From: Streptomyces sp.
Lineage (GTDB): Bacteria > Actinomycetota > Actinomycetes > Streptomycetales > Streptomycetaceae
DNA length: 39,325 bases
Direction of reading: 5' to 3'
Assembly: GCF_031181705.1 (NCBI RefSeq)
Contig: NZ_JAPSKN010000039.1
Location: forward strand, 1 to 39,325
Shown here: positions 1 to 7,693 of the stretch, one piece after another
How positions within the stretch are numbered: the first letter of the stretch is position 1
How the letters are laid out: every line of letters begins with the position of its first letter
Notes under the pieces: generated by a model
Database searches by the model: none
What the model was told of the DNA's origin: nothing
Seen by the model: the letters and a program-made list of their open reading frames with translations, nothing else
Translations under genes and position numbers: made by a program

Positions 1-1
1 C

Positions 2-2230
2 CCGGCCCCCGCCGAAACCGCCCACCCGACCGCACCCACCGAGACGGCGCCCCCGGCGGCACCCGCCCCGGCAGCGGTCCCCGAGGCGACGACCCCAGAG
101 GCGACCACCCCCGCCCCGGCGGAGTCGACGGCTCCACACCCCCAGGCCTCCGAGCCGGTCACCCCGGCCCTCTCCTCCGAAGCCCCGGCTGCGCCCCCGG
201 CTCCGGCCCCCGAAACCCCCCGTCCGGCCGCCGGGCAGGACGTCACCGTCGTCCTGCCCACCCCGCCCGCCGACGAGCACAGCGGTCAGCCCGTCCAGGG
301 CCCGCAGCAGTCCCGCCCCGCGCAGCCCGGGACGGAGCCCGTCGCCCTCGTCCCCGCCCCCCGCGACGGTGACGCCGCACCCGCGCAGAACGCCGACGAC
401 CTGGACACCCGGGCCGCCGAACAGGAAGACCTGGCGGACCAGGAACGTCTACAGGGAGAGGGCGCGCCCGCAGTGACAGAGGCACGAGAGTCGACCGGAC
501 CGGCCGCACCCCCCTACGACCCCGCCGAGCGCGAGGCCGTCCTGAAGGTCATGCGCGAACGCCGCGACATCCGCAACGGCTTCCGCAGCGACCCCATCCC
601 GCACGAGGTGCTGCTCCGCGTCCTGGAGGCCGCCCACCACGCGCCCTCCGTGGGCCACTCGCAGCCCTGGGACTTCGTCGTCATCCGCTCCGCCGACACG
701 CGGCGCGCGATGCACGAACTGGCCATGCGCCAGCGCGACGCGTACGCGAAGTCCCTCCCCAAGGGCCGGGCCAAGCAGTTCAAGGAACTGAAGATCGAGG
801 CCATCCTCGACACGCCGGTGAACATCGTCGTCACCGCCGACCCGACCCGCGGCGGCCGCCACACCCTCGGCCGCCACACCCAACCCCAGATGGCCCCGTA
901 CTCGGCCGCCCTGGCCGTGGAGAACCTCTGGCTCGCCGCCCGCGCCGAAGGCCTCGGCGTCGGCTGGGTCAGCTTCTTCGACGAGCGCGAGATGGTGCGC
1001 GCGCTCGGGCTGCCCGAGCACCTCGAGGTCATCGCCTATCTGTGCGTCGGTTATGTCGACGAGTTCCCGGACGAGCCCGAACTGCTGCAGGCGGGCTGGT
1101 CCAAGCGCCGCCCGCTGTCGTGGGTCGTGCACGAGGAGACGTACGGCCGACGCGCACTGCCCGGAGAGGAACCGCACGACCTGCTCGCCGAGACCGTCGC
1201 GCAGATCCGCCCGCTGGACGCCAAGGCGCTCGGCGAGGCGTGGGAGCGCCAGAAGCGCATGACCAAGCCGGCCGGTGCGCTGGGCATGCTGGAGATCATC
1301 TCCGCCCAGCTGTCCGGGCTGTCCCGCCAGTGCCCGCCGCCCATCCCGGAGCCCGCGGCCGTCGCGATCTTCGCCGGCGACCACGGCGTCCACGCGCAGG
1401 GGGTCACCCCCTGGCCGCAGGAGGTCACGGCCCAGATGGTGGCCAACTTCCTCGGCGGCGGCGCCGTCTGCAACGCCTTCGCGACCCAGGTGGGCGCCGA
1501 GGTGTGCATCGTCGACGTCGGGGTCGCCGCCGACCTCCCGGCCACGCCCGGCCTGCTGCCCCGCAAGATCCGGGGCGGCACCTCCGACATGACGACCGGC
1601 CCCGCCATGACCCGCGAGGAGGCCAGGCAGGCCATCGAGGTGGGCATCGAGACGGCCCGCGACCTGGTCGCCGCCGGCAACAAGGCCCTCCTCACCGGTG
1701 AGATGGGCATCGGCAACACCACCGCGTCCGCCGCCCTCATCTCGGTCTTCACGGGCGCGGACCCGGCCGAGGTCACGGGCCGGGGGACCGGCATCAACGA
1801 CGAGACCCTCGCCCGCAAGACCGAGGTCGTCCGCCGGGCCCTGGAACTGCATCAGCCGGACCCGGCCGACCCGATCGGTGTGCTCGCCGCGATCGGCGGC
1901 TTCGAGCACGCCGCCATCGTCGGCCTCCTCCTCGGCGGCGCGTCCCTGCGTACGCCGGTGATCCTCGACGGCGTCAGCGCCGGTGCCGCCGCCCTGGTCG
2001 CCCGCGCGATCGCCCCGGAGGTCCTGGCCGCCTGCATCGCGGGCCACCGCAGCGCCGAGCCGGGCCACGTGGCGGCCCTCAACAAGCTGGGCCTGCGTCC
2101 CCTCGTCGACCTCGACCTGCGCCTCGGCGAGGGCACGGGCGCCCTGCTGGCCCTGCCCCTGGTCCAGAGCACGGCCCGGGCGATGCACGAGGTGGCGACG
2201 TTCGACTCGGCGGGAGTGACCGAGAAGTAG
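2..2230 (+). CDS. cobT: BluB-CobT fusion (5' truncated): DMB synthase plus nicotinate-nucleotide:DMB phosphoribosyltransferase
   Basis: The frame is open from the first bases of the window to the TAG at 2230, so 742 residues of a longer protein are visible and the start lies outside. Residues 1 to about 155 are a Pro/Ala/Thr/Glu-rich, probably disordered segment. Residues about 172-390 are a nitroreductase-fold BluB domain (RRDIR, APSVGHSQPWDF, GLGVGWVS), the enzyme that breaks FMN down to 5,6-dimethylbenzimidazole (DMB). Residues about 400-742 are CobT (FAGDHGV, GEMGIGNTT, then LGEGTGA near the C-terminus with the presumed catalytic Glu), which makes alpha-ribazole phosphate from nicotinate mononucleotide and DMB. 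One polypeptide would thus make and activate the lower ligand of cobalamin. A GTG at 473 could begin a shorter product covering both enzymes, but the open, compositionally continuous upstream frame argues for the long form. The siroheme gene follows. Confidence 0.92.
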   Translation, partial: PAPAETAHPTAPTETAPPAAPAPAAVPEATTPEATTPAPAESTAPHPQASEPVTPALSSEAPAAPPAPAPETPRPAAGQDVTVVLPTPPADEHSGQPVQGPQQSRPAQPGTEPVALVPAPRDGDAAPAQNADDLDTRAAEQEDLADQERLQGEGAPAVTEARESTGPAAPPYDPAEREAVLKVMRERRDIRNGFRSDPIPHEVLLRVLEAAHHAPSVGHSQPWDFVVIRSADTRRAMHELAMRQRDAYAKSLPKGRAKQFKELKIEAILDTPVNIVVTADPTRGGRHTLGRHTQPQMAPYSAALAVENLWLAARAEGLGVGWVSFFDEREMVRALGLPEHLEVIAYLCVGYVDEFPDEPELLQAGWSKRRPLSWVVHEETYGRRALPGEEPHDLLAETVAQIRPLDAKALGEAWERQKRMTKPAGALGMLEIISAQLSGLSRQCPPPIPEPAAVAIFAGDHGVHAQGVTPWPQEVTAQMVANFLGGGAVCNAFATQVGAEVCIVDVGVAADLPATPGLLPRKIRGGTSDMTTGPAMTREEARQAIEVGIETARDLVAAGNKALLTGEMGIGNTTASAALISVFTGADPAEVTGRGTGINDETLARKTEVVRRALELHQPDPADPIGVLAAIGGFEHAAIVGLLLGGASLRTPVILDGVSAGAAALVARAIAPEVLAACIAGHRSAEPGHVAALNKLGLRPLVDLDLRLGEGTGALLALPLVQSTARAMHEVATFDSAGVTEK

Positions 2231-2252
2231 GGCTCCGGCCGCCCGCAGGGAC

Positions 2253-2293
2253 CCGTGCCCACCCGTTCCGCGCGGCGGAGCGAGTGGGCACGG
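2253..2293 (+). terminator. hairpin downstream of cobT
   Basis: A 10-bp outer stem (CCGTGCCCAC with GTGGGCACGG) encloses a second 7-bp stem (GTTCCGC/GCGGAGC with one wobble pair) around a GCG loop. It starts about 20 bases after the cobT stop codon. There is no U-tract, which is common for Streptomyces terminators. It probably ends or attenuates cobT transcription before the next gene. Confidence 0.5.
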
Positions 2294-2360
2294 ACCGTGT
2301 CCGGCGCCGGCTGCCCTGCCCAGCCACCGGACCGCCCGGGCCGCCCTTCCGCCCGCCCAT

Positions 2361-2366
2361 TAAAAT
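2361..2366 (+). promoter_or_regulatory. possible -10 element for the siroheme gene
   Basis: TAAAAT stands out as an AT-rich hexamer in a very GC-rich gap, 48 bases before the ATG at 2414. I see no convincing -35 element at the expected distance, so this is only a candidate. Confidence 0.25.
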
Positions 2367-2413
2367 CCGCACGTCAGGGCTACCGCACCGCCGTCAACAG
2401 GAGCCGCTCCCTC

Positions 2414-3655
2414 ATGGCCGAACACCCCGCCTACCCCGTAGGCCTCCGCCTCACCGGCCGCCGCGTGGTCGTCCTGGGCGGTGGCCAGGTCGCCCAGCGC
2501 CGCCTCCCGGCGCTCGTCGCCGCCGGCGCGGACGTCCTCCTCGTGTCCCCGGAGGCCACCCCCTCGGTCGAGGCGATGGCGGACGCCGGCGAGATCACCT
2601 GGCACCGGCGCCCGTACCAGGAAGGCGACCTCGCCGACGCCTGGTACGCCCTGATCGCCACCAGCGACGCGGAGGCCAACACCCGGGCCTCGGCCGAGGC
2701 GGAACGCCACCGCGTCTGGTGCGTCCGCTCCGACGACGCCGACCAGGCCACCGCCTGGACCCCGGCCACCGGCCACAGCGAGGGCGTCACGGTCGCCGTC
2801 CTCACCACCGACGCGCGCGGCCGCGACCCCCGCCACACCGCCGCCATCCGCGACGCCGTCGTCGAGGGCCTGCGCGACGGCACGCTGGTCGCCCCGCACC
2901 ACCGCACCCGCACGCCCGGAGTCGCCCTGGTCGGTGGCGGCCCCGGCGACCCGGACCTGATCACCGTGCGCGGCCGCCGCCTGCTCGCCGAGGCCGACGT
3001 CGTCATCACCGACCACCTGGGCCCGCGCGACCTGCTCGCCGAGCTCTCCCCGAACGTCGAGGTCATCGACGCGGCCAAGCTCCCGTACGGCAGGTTCATG
3101 GCCCAGGAGGCCATCAACGACGCCCTGATCGAGTACGCCAAGCAGGGCAAGTCCGTCGTACGTCTCAAGGGCGGCGACCCCTTCGTCTACGGGCGCGGCA
3201 TGGAAGAGGTCCAGGCACTGGCCGAGGCCGGCATCCCGTGCACGGTCGTGCCCGGCATCTCCAGCTCCATCTCGGTCCCGGGCGCCGCCGGCATCCCGGT
3301 CACCCACCGGGGCGTCGCCCACGAGTTCACGGTCGTCAGCGGCCACATCGCCCCCGACGACGAGCGCTCCCTGGTCGACTGGCCCTCCCTCGCCAAGCTG
3401 ACCGGCACACTGGTGATCCTCATGGGCGTCGGCACGATCGGGAAAGTCGCCGAGACGCTCATCGCCCACGGCAAGTCCCCGGACGCGCCCGTCGCCCTGA
3501 TCCAGGAGGGCACCACGGCCGGCCAGCGCCGTGTCGACGCCACCCTGGAGACCGTCGGGGAGACCGTGCGGACCGAGGACGTGAAGCCTCCGGCGGTCAT
3601 CGTCATCGGCGAGGTCGTGAAGGTCGGCCCGCCGACCGCCGCACCCCGCGAGTGA
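2414..3655 (+). CDS. cobA: uroporphyrinogen-III C-methyltransferase with precorrin-2 dehydrogenase-like N-domain
   Basis: 413 residues from the ATG at 2414; a GGAG lies about 10 bases upstream. Residues about 10-155 form a CysG/SirC-like NAD-binding domain (VVVLGGGQVAQRR). In known relatives this domain oxidises precorrin-2 to sirohydrochlorin. Residues about 170-405 are an S-adenosylmethionine-dependent tetrapyrrole methylase (VGGGPGDPDLIT, RLKGGDPFVYGRG, VPGISS), which converts uroporphyrinogen III to precorrin-2, the branch point of cobalamin and siroheme. The stretch where CysG normally has an SPxLAR-type motif reads RGRDPRHTAAIRDAV, so the dehydrogenase/chelatase half departs from the enterobacterial pattern. 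At 413 residues it is shorter than CysG (about 457). Adjacency to cobT supports a corrinoid role, but supply of siroheme for sulfite or nitrite reductase is equally possible. Confidence 0.9.
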   Translation: MAEHPAYPVGLRLTGRRVVVLGGGQVAQRRLPALVAAGADVLLVSPEATPSVEAMADAGEITWHRRPYQEGDLADAWYALIATSDAEANTRASAEAERHRVWCVRSDDADQATAWTPATGHSEGVTVAVLTTDARGRDPRHTAAIRDAVVEGLRDGTLVAPHHRTRTPGVALVGGGPGDPDLITVRGRRLLAEADVVITDHLGPRDLLAELSPNVEVIDAAKLPYGRFMAQEAINDALIEYAKQGKSVVRLKGGDPFVYGRGMEEVQALAEAGIPCTVVPGISSSISVPGAAGIPVTHRGVAHEFTVVSGHIAPDDERSLVDWPSLAKLTGTLVILMGVGTIGKVAETLIAHGKSPDAPVALIQEGTTAGQRRVDATLETVGETVRTEDVKPPAVIVIGEVVKVGPPTAAPRE

Positions 3656-3686
3656 CCCCGGGTAACCCAACCCCCGTACCAAGCCG

Positions 3687-3715
3687 TTGGCACCACACCC
3701 AGGACAAGGCAGTAT
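3687..3715 (+). promoter_or_regulatory. promoter of a leaderless SPOUT methyltransferase mRNA
   Basis: TTGGCA (3687-3692), a 17-base spacer and CAGTAT (3710-3715) are followed after six bases by the GTG start at 3722. There is no credible Shine-Dalgarno sequence. This geometry puts the transcription start at or next to the start codon, so the message is probably leaderless. Confidence 0.55.
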
Positions 3716-3721
3716 CACCCT

Positions 3722-4540
3722 GTGGCCGATCTCATCACCGTCGAGGATCCCGACGACCCGCGCCTGCGCGACTACACCGGCCTGACCGACGTGGAGTTGC
3801 GCCGCAAGCGCGAACCCGCCGAGGGCCTGTTCATCGCCGAGGGCGAGAAGGTCATCAGAAGGGCCAGGGAGGCGGGCTACGAGATGCGGTCCATGCTGCT
3901 CTCGGCCAAGTGGGTCGACGTCATGCGCGACGTCATCGACGAACTCCCCGCCCCGGTCTACGCGGTCAGCCCCGAGCTCGCCGAGCGGGTCACCGGCTAC
4001 CACGTGCACCGCGGCGCCCTCGCCTCCATGCAGCGCAAGCCCCTGCCCACGGCGGCCGGCCTGCTGCGCACCGCCCGCCGCGTCGTCGTCATGGAGTCGG
4101 TCAACGACCACACCAACATCGGCGCGATCTTCCGCTCCGCCGCCGCCCTCGGCATGGACGCGGTCCTGCTCTCCCCGGACTGTGCCGACCCGCTGTACCG
4201 CCGCAGCGTGAAGGTCTCGATGGGCGCGGTCTTCTCCGTGCCGTACGCCCGGCTCGACACCTGGCCGAAGGGCCTGGAGTCGGTCCGCGAGGCGGGCTTC
4301 ACGCTCCTCGCCCTCACCCCCGACGAGAAGGCCCGGTCCCTCGACGAGGCCGCGCCGCACGCCATGGACCGGGTGGCCCTCATGCTCGGCGCCGAGGGCG
4401 ACGGCCTGTCCACGCAGGCCCTGGTCGCCGCCGACGAGTGGGTGCGCATCCCCATGTCCCACGGCGTGGACTCGCTCAACGTGGGCGCGGCGGCCGCCGT
4501 CGCCTTCTACGCGGTGGCCACCGGCCGCCCCCGGAACTAG
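3722..4540 (+). CDS. SPOUT (TrmH/SpoU-type) RNA 2'-O-ribose methyltransferase
   Basis: 272 residues starting with GTG at 3722, a start fixed by the promoter just upstream. Residues about 25-105 resemble the N-terminal RNA-substrate-binding domain of the family (GLFIAEGEKV). Residues about 118-268 carry the three SPOUT motifs: NDHTNIGAIFRSA (128-140, with the conserved Asn and Arg), MLGAEGDGLS (about 218-227) and SLNVGAAAAVAFY (about 251-263). These form the deep trefoil knot that binds S-adenosylmethionine. The target is probably a ribose 2'-OH in rRNA or tRNA; which nucleotide cannot be read from the sequence. The NUDIX gene begins nine bases after the stop, so the two are likely co-transcribed. 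Confidence 0.9.
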   Translation: MADLITVEDPDDPRLRDYTGLTDVELRRKREPAEGLFIAEGEKVIRRAREAGYEMRSMLLSAKWVDVMRDVIDELPAPVYAVSPELAERVTGYHVHRGALASMQRKPLPTAAGLLRTARRVVVMESVNDHTNIGAIFRSAAALGMDAVLLSPDCADPLYRRSVKVSMGAVFSVPYARLDTWPKGLESVREAGFTLLALTPDEKARSLDEAAPHAMDRVALMLGAEGDGLSTQALVAADEWVRIPMSHGVDSLNVGAAAAVAFYAVATGRPRN

Positions 4541-4549
4541 GGCCCGCCC

Positions 4550-4942
4550 ATGGAGCAGCGCGACGCCGTCGTCGCCGTACTCCTGCGCGGCGAGCGCCTG
4601 CTCGCGATCCGGCGCGGCCCCCGTGTCGCGCGCCCCGGCTACTGGCAACCGCTCAGCGGCAAGGTCGAACCCGGCGAGACCCAGGAGCAGGCGGTCGTCC
4701 GGGAGGCCCGCGAGGAGGTCGGCCTCACCGTCGTGCCCCTGCGCAAGGTCTGGGAGTCGGAGACCGACGACCTCCGCTTCCGCCTCCACTGGTGGATCGC
4801 CCGCGCGGACACGGGAGAGGTGGTCCCCGACCCGGACGAGGTCGCCGGCACGCGCTGGGTCACCCCCGAGGAGTTCCTGGCCCTGGACCCGGTCTTCGAC
4901 GGCGACCGCGCGTTCTTCGAGCGGATCCTGCCGGGACTGTGA
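4550..4942 (+). CDS. NUDIX hydrolase
   Basis: 130 residues. The NUDIX box at residues 37-59 fits GX5EX7REUXEEXGU exactly (G37, E43, R51-E52, E55-E56, G58). The family hydrolyses nucleoside diphosphates linked to another moiety, using a divalent metal held by the box glutamates. Substrate is not predictable; the small single-domain form with a FxLHWW segment is typical of housecleaning NUDIX proteins. The ATG at 4550 is nine bases after the upstream stop codon with no obvious ribosome-binding site, which suggests translational coupling to the methyltransferase gene. Confidence 0.88.
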   Translation: MEQRDAVVAVLLRGERLLAIRRGPRVARPGYWQPLSGKVEPGETQEQAVVREAREEVGLTVVPLRKVWESETDDLRFRLHWWIARADTGEVVPDPDEVAGTRWVTPEEFLALDPVFDGDRAFFERILPGL

Positions 4943-4992
4943 CGGCTCACGGGCCCGTGTCCCTCGGCCCGTGCCCGTGCGCTGCGGAAGGA

Positions 4993-5024
4993 CCCGCGCT
5001 GCGGCCCGTCCCCGCGCTGCGGCC
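4993..5024. repeat. short direct repeat between convergent genes
   Basis: Two copies of a 14-base unit (CCCGCGCTGCGGCC) at 4993-5006 and 5011-5024, with a partial third copy just before, fill the gap between the NUDIX gene and the convergent kinase gene. No function is evident. Confidence 0.5.
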
Positions 5025-5042
5025 GTACCGTTCGTCCCCGCC

Positions 5043-6500
5043 CTACGGCCCGGAGCCGCGCGGCCCGGAGTCCGGCTGCACGTGCTCCTGCCGTACGCCC
5101 GCCCCGTCGCCGCCGAGTCCCCGCGCCGGGCCCTGGCAGCCCTGCACCAGGGCGATGCCGACCGCCACCAGCAGCGTGACCACGACGAACACGAAGAGCC
5201 GCTGGCGCAGCAGCCGCGGATTGGCGGGCCGCAGCCCGGTCCCCGTGTTCCGGGAAGCCGGGCGCCCGGTACCGCTGTGCGGCGCGGGCCGGCTGCCGCT
5301 GCCCGGCCGGGTGCCGTTGCGTCCGGTGGGCGTTGGCCGCGCACCCGAGCGGGACGGGGTGCCGCCGCGTGCGGTGCCGGCACCGCGCACCGGGATCCGG
5401 CCCCGCCGGCCGTCGCCCGACGGCCGGTTCCCGGTGCCGGAGGCCCGCGGCGCGCCCCGCGCGCCGGATCCGCCCTGGGACGCCGGACCACCCTCCGGCG
5501 GCCCGGCACCGTCCCGCGCCGGAGCGGCACCCCGTGACGGGGGAGTGCCCCGGCCGCGCTGCCCCCCGGACGTGCCCTGGCCCGGCCGGCCCCGGCCGCG
5601 GTCGGGATAGGTGTCGGCGGGCCGCTCGGACTCGGCGCCGCGCGGCGCGGGCGACCGCACCCCGGCGAGGTCCTGGGACTCGCGGGCCGCGATCTCCTTG
5701 AGCCGCAGCGACAGTTGGAGCGTGCTGGGCCGCTCCTCGGGGTCCTTCGCCAGACACGCCCGGATCAGCGGGGCCAGCGCGTCGGGCACGCCCTGCAGCT
5801 GTGGCTCCTCGTGCACCACGCGGTACAGCATCACCTCGGAACTGCCGTGCCCGAAGGGCGAGTCGCCCATCGAGCAGTAGGCGAGGGTGGCACCGAGCGA
5901 GAACACGTCCGTGGCCGGAGTGACGGCGGCTCCGCGCACCTGCTCCGGTGCGAGGAAGCCCGGCGAGCCGACGGCCGTGCCGACGTGGGTCAGGGTCGAG
6001 GCGCCGGTCGCCCAGGCGATGCCGAAGTCGATGATCCGCGGCCCCTTCGGGGACAGCAGGATGTTCGACGGCTTCAGGTCCCGGTGGACGACCCCGGCCT
6101 CGTGCACCGCGACCAGGCCCTCCGACAGGGCGGCCCCGACGGCGGCGACGTCGGCCGCGCCGAGCGGCCCCTCGGCGGCGACCTTGTCGTGCAGGGAGGG
6201 GCCGGGCACGTACTGGGTGGCGAACCAGGGCCGCTCCGCGTCGAGGTCGGCGGCCACGAGCCGTGCCGTGCACCCGCCGCGAATCCGTCTGGCCGCCGAG
6301 ACCTCACGGGCGAACCGCGAGCGGAACTCCTGGTCCTCCGCGAGATCGGGCCGGATGACCTTGAGTGCGACCCGCTGCCCCTTCTTGTCGGAGCCCAGGT
6401 AGACCACGCCCATCCCGCCCGCGCCCAGCCGTCTGTGAAGCTTGAACGAGCCGACGACGCGCGGGTCCTCGCGCCTCAGGCGCATCATCGCCATGTTCAT
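5043..6500 (-). CDS. transmembrane Ser/Thr protein kinase (PknB/Hanks type)
   Basis: 485 residues from the ATG at 6500. A second ATG at 6494 has a better-spaced GGGG and is an equally good start. The kinase domain spans residues about 17-280: glycine loop GAGGMG, VALK with K47, HRDLKPSN (139-146), DFG (158-160) and APE (184-186), so it should be active. Residues about 300-430 are a long Arg/Gly/Pro/Ser-rich, low-complexity linker. One membrane helix (about 435-454) is followed by Cys455 and a tail of only about 30 residues. There are no PASTA repeats or other recognisable sensor domain, so signal input by a classic extracellular domain is unlikely. The linker could itself be phosphorylated or act as a protein-binding arm. 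It is transcribed against the NUDIX gene. Confidence 0.93.
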   Translation of the reverse strand: MNMAMMRLRREDPRVVGSFKLHRRLGAGGMGVVYLGSDKKGQRVALKVIRPDLAEDQEFRSRFAREVSAARRIRGGCTARLVAADLDAERPWFATQYVPGPSLHDKVAAEGPLGAADVAAVGAALSEGLVAVHEAGVVHRDLKPSNILLSPKGPRIIDFGIAWATGASTLTHVGTAVGSPGFLAPEQVRGAAVTPATDVFSLGATLAYCSMGDSPFGHGSSEVMLYRVVHEEPQLQGVPDALAPLIRACLAKDPEERPSTLQLSLRLKEIAARESQDLAGVRSPAPRGAESERPADTYPDRGRGRPGQGTSGGQRGRGTPPSRGAAPARDGAGPPEGGPASQGGSGARGAPRASGTGNRPSGDGRRGRIPVRGAGTARGGTPSRSGARPTPTGRNGTRPGSGSRPAPHSGTGRPASRNTGTGLRPANPRLLRQRLFVFVVVTLLVAVGIALVQGCQGPARGLGGDGAGVRQEHVQPDSGPRGSGP

Positions 6501-6710
6501 CCCCGCTGCCCGGTCCTGTGACGAGCCACAGCTTACGTTTCCACGGCCGCCCGCGCGCAGAGGCCGCGCCCTCTCCGAGTGATGGATTGTCAGTGGCCGG
6601 GGGGAGACTTGAAAGGCGGTCAGCAAGGGCGCGGGGAGGTGGACTTCGAGCCGTTGGTGATCCCAACCACCCGTTACAGAAGGGGGATTGGTCCTGTGAG
6701 GGGTGATCGC
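6501..6710. other. intergenic region upstream of the kinase
   Basis: No gene-like frame with normal codon use is visible here. It should contain the promoter of the kinase (- strand) and of whatever is expressed rightwards, but I found no clear -35/-10 pair on either strand. Confidence 0.4.
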
Positions 6711-7106
6711 GTGGAGATGGTCGTGGATGCCGGGGACGCGACGCGCACCTGGGACGGGGTGGCGAACCGAGCCGGACGCAGGGTGCAGGCAGCGGTGTGC
6801 CGAGGCGTCGTGGAAGTGAGCGAAGTCACGCGTGGAGGACCCTCGCGCCGTTCACGTGGTGGGGGAGGGGCAGTCGTACGTGCGGCGTGGTCCATGGCGA
6901 ACCGGGTGCCGGCGCTGGTGGAGCAGCCCGTTCCGCGGAGGAGGGCCCGGAGAAAGCAGGATGATCCGGGCGCCCCGTCGGGGAAGACCCTGAGACCGGC
7001 ACCGGCGTCTCCACCCAGGGGAGTACATCGCGGGAGGCGGCTCATCCTCCGGGAGGCCAGGCAATCGGTACGAGGGCATGACGCCCGGAAAGGGCCGCGC
7101 GCCTAG
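6711..7106 (+). CDS. doubtful small ORF, 131 residues, unknown function
   Basis: A GTG at 6711 is preceded by GAGGGG at good spacing, and a second in-frame ATG is at 6717. The first 45 residues (TRTWDGVANRAG, CRGVVEVSEVTR) look like real protein. The middle and C-terminal parts are Arg/Gly/Pro-rich, with weaker third-position GC than the neighbours. The later segment MANRVPALVEQPVP again looks protein-like. The gene may therefore be real but decayed or frameshifted in the middle. It is also possible that only an RNA or no product is made. No domain is recognised. Confidence 0.35.
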   Translation: MEMVVDAGDATRTWDGVANRAGRRVQAAVCRGVVEVSEVTRGGPSRRSRGGGGAVVRAAWSMANRVPALVEQPVPRRRARRKQDDPGAPSGKTLRPAPASPPRGVHRGRRLILREARQSVRGHDARKGPRA

Positions 7107-7197
7107 ATTTGAGGTCAAGCGGCGGGTGCAGCACTCGTCCCCCGAGGTCAGACGCCCGCCGCTGTCAACGACAACGAGAACGGTCAGGAGAGGGACC

Positions 7198-7404
7198 ATG
7201 GCCCACACGGCACCGCGGACACTGATCCGCGAGGAGGGACGCAAGGTGTACGCCGCCGCGTTCCCCCGCCGCCGAGGCCGTCGCCACCCCGTGGTGGCGA
7301 CGCTGATGGCCCTTCCTCTGGCGGTCCTGCTCCTCCTCGTCTTCGACGGGTGGGAGACAGTGGCCACACAGGCGTCGTCCGTGGGAGAGATGCTGGGGCG
7401 CTGA
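7198..7404 (+). CDS. small single-helix membrane protein
   Basis: 68 residues from the ATG at 7198, chosen because AGGAGAGGG sits just upstream; the frame is open further upstream but without coding character. A basic N-terminus (REEGRKVYAAAFPRRRGRRH) precedes one membrane helix at about residues 34-52, then a short tail ending VGEMLGR. This predicts a cytoplasmic basic N-terminus and an outside C-terminus. A strong hairpin terminator lies about 90 bases after the stop, consistent with a separate short transcript. No family recognised. Confidence 0.7.
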   Translation: MAHTAPRTLIREEGRKVYAAAFPRRRGRRHPVVATLMALPLAVLLLLVFDGWETVATQASSVGEMLGR

Positions 7405-7491
7405 GCGGCGACCCCAGGCCCGGAAGAGCGGTCCGGGCGGGGACATCCACCCATGAAACCCCGTGGGGACGGGGGTGCGGCGGACGGCACA

Positions 7492-7530
7492 AATGCCGGC
7501 GCAGCTGGGGAGCTGCGCCGGCATTGCTTT
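7492..7530 (+). terminator. strong rho-independent terminator
   Basis: A perfect 15-bp inverted repeat (AATGCCGGCGCAGCT with AGCTGCGCCGGCATT) around a GGGG loop, followed by GCTTTT. It terminates the small membrane-protein transcript. Confidence 0.9.
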
Positions 7531-7681
7531 TCCCTGACGCGCGGTTCACCCGGCCGTGGGCCGTCGTGCGGCCAGGAGCGCCACGGGCGGGCGCAGCGAC
7601 ACCTCGTCCGCCGGCCTGCACACCCACCCGCCCCCGGCGCCGACGCCGAGTGCAGGAAGACCCGCCCCCGGCACCCGGGCG

Positions 7682-7687
7682 TACCCT
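7682..7687 (+). promoter_or_regulatory. -10-like element for a leaderless message
   Basis: TACCCT lies six bases before the GTG at 7694, and no Shine-Dalgarno sequence precedes that GTG. No good -35 is visible, so the call rests on geometry and on similar arrangements elsewhere in the window. Confidence 0.35.
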
Positions 7688-7693
7688 CACCCC

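Larger units (their letters stand above)
7405..7693. other. intergenic region holding a strong terminator
   Basis: Apart from the hairpin at 7492-7530 and a -10-like hexamer just before 7694, I see no gene or other structure. Confidence 0.5.

Noticed and set aside
449..2188. Long - strand frame opposite the BluB-CobT gene
   Set aside because: Its product is Gly/Ala/Arg/Asp-rich without motifs. In DNA of this GC content, strongly biased third positions create long open frames opposite real genes.
2284..5610. 1108-residue + frame and a 1056-residue - frame (2360-5530) across several genes
   Set aside because: Both run through four well-supported genes and give Arg/Pro/Gly-rich low-complexity products. 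They are frame shadows.
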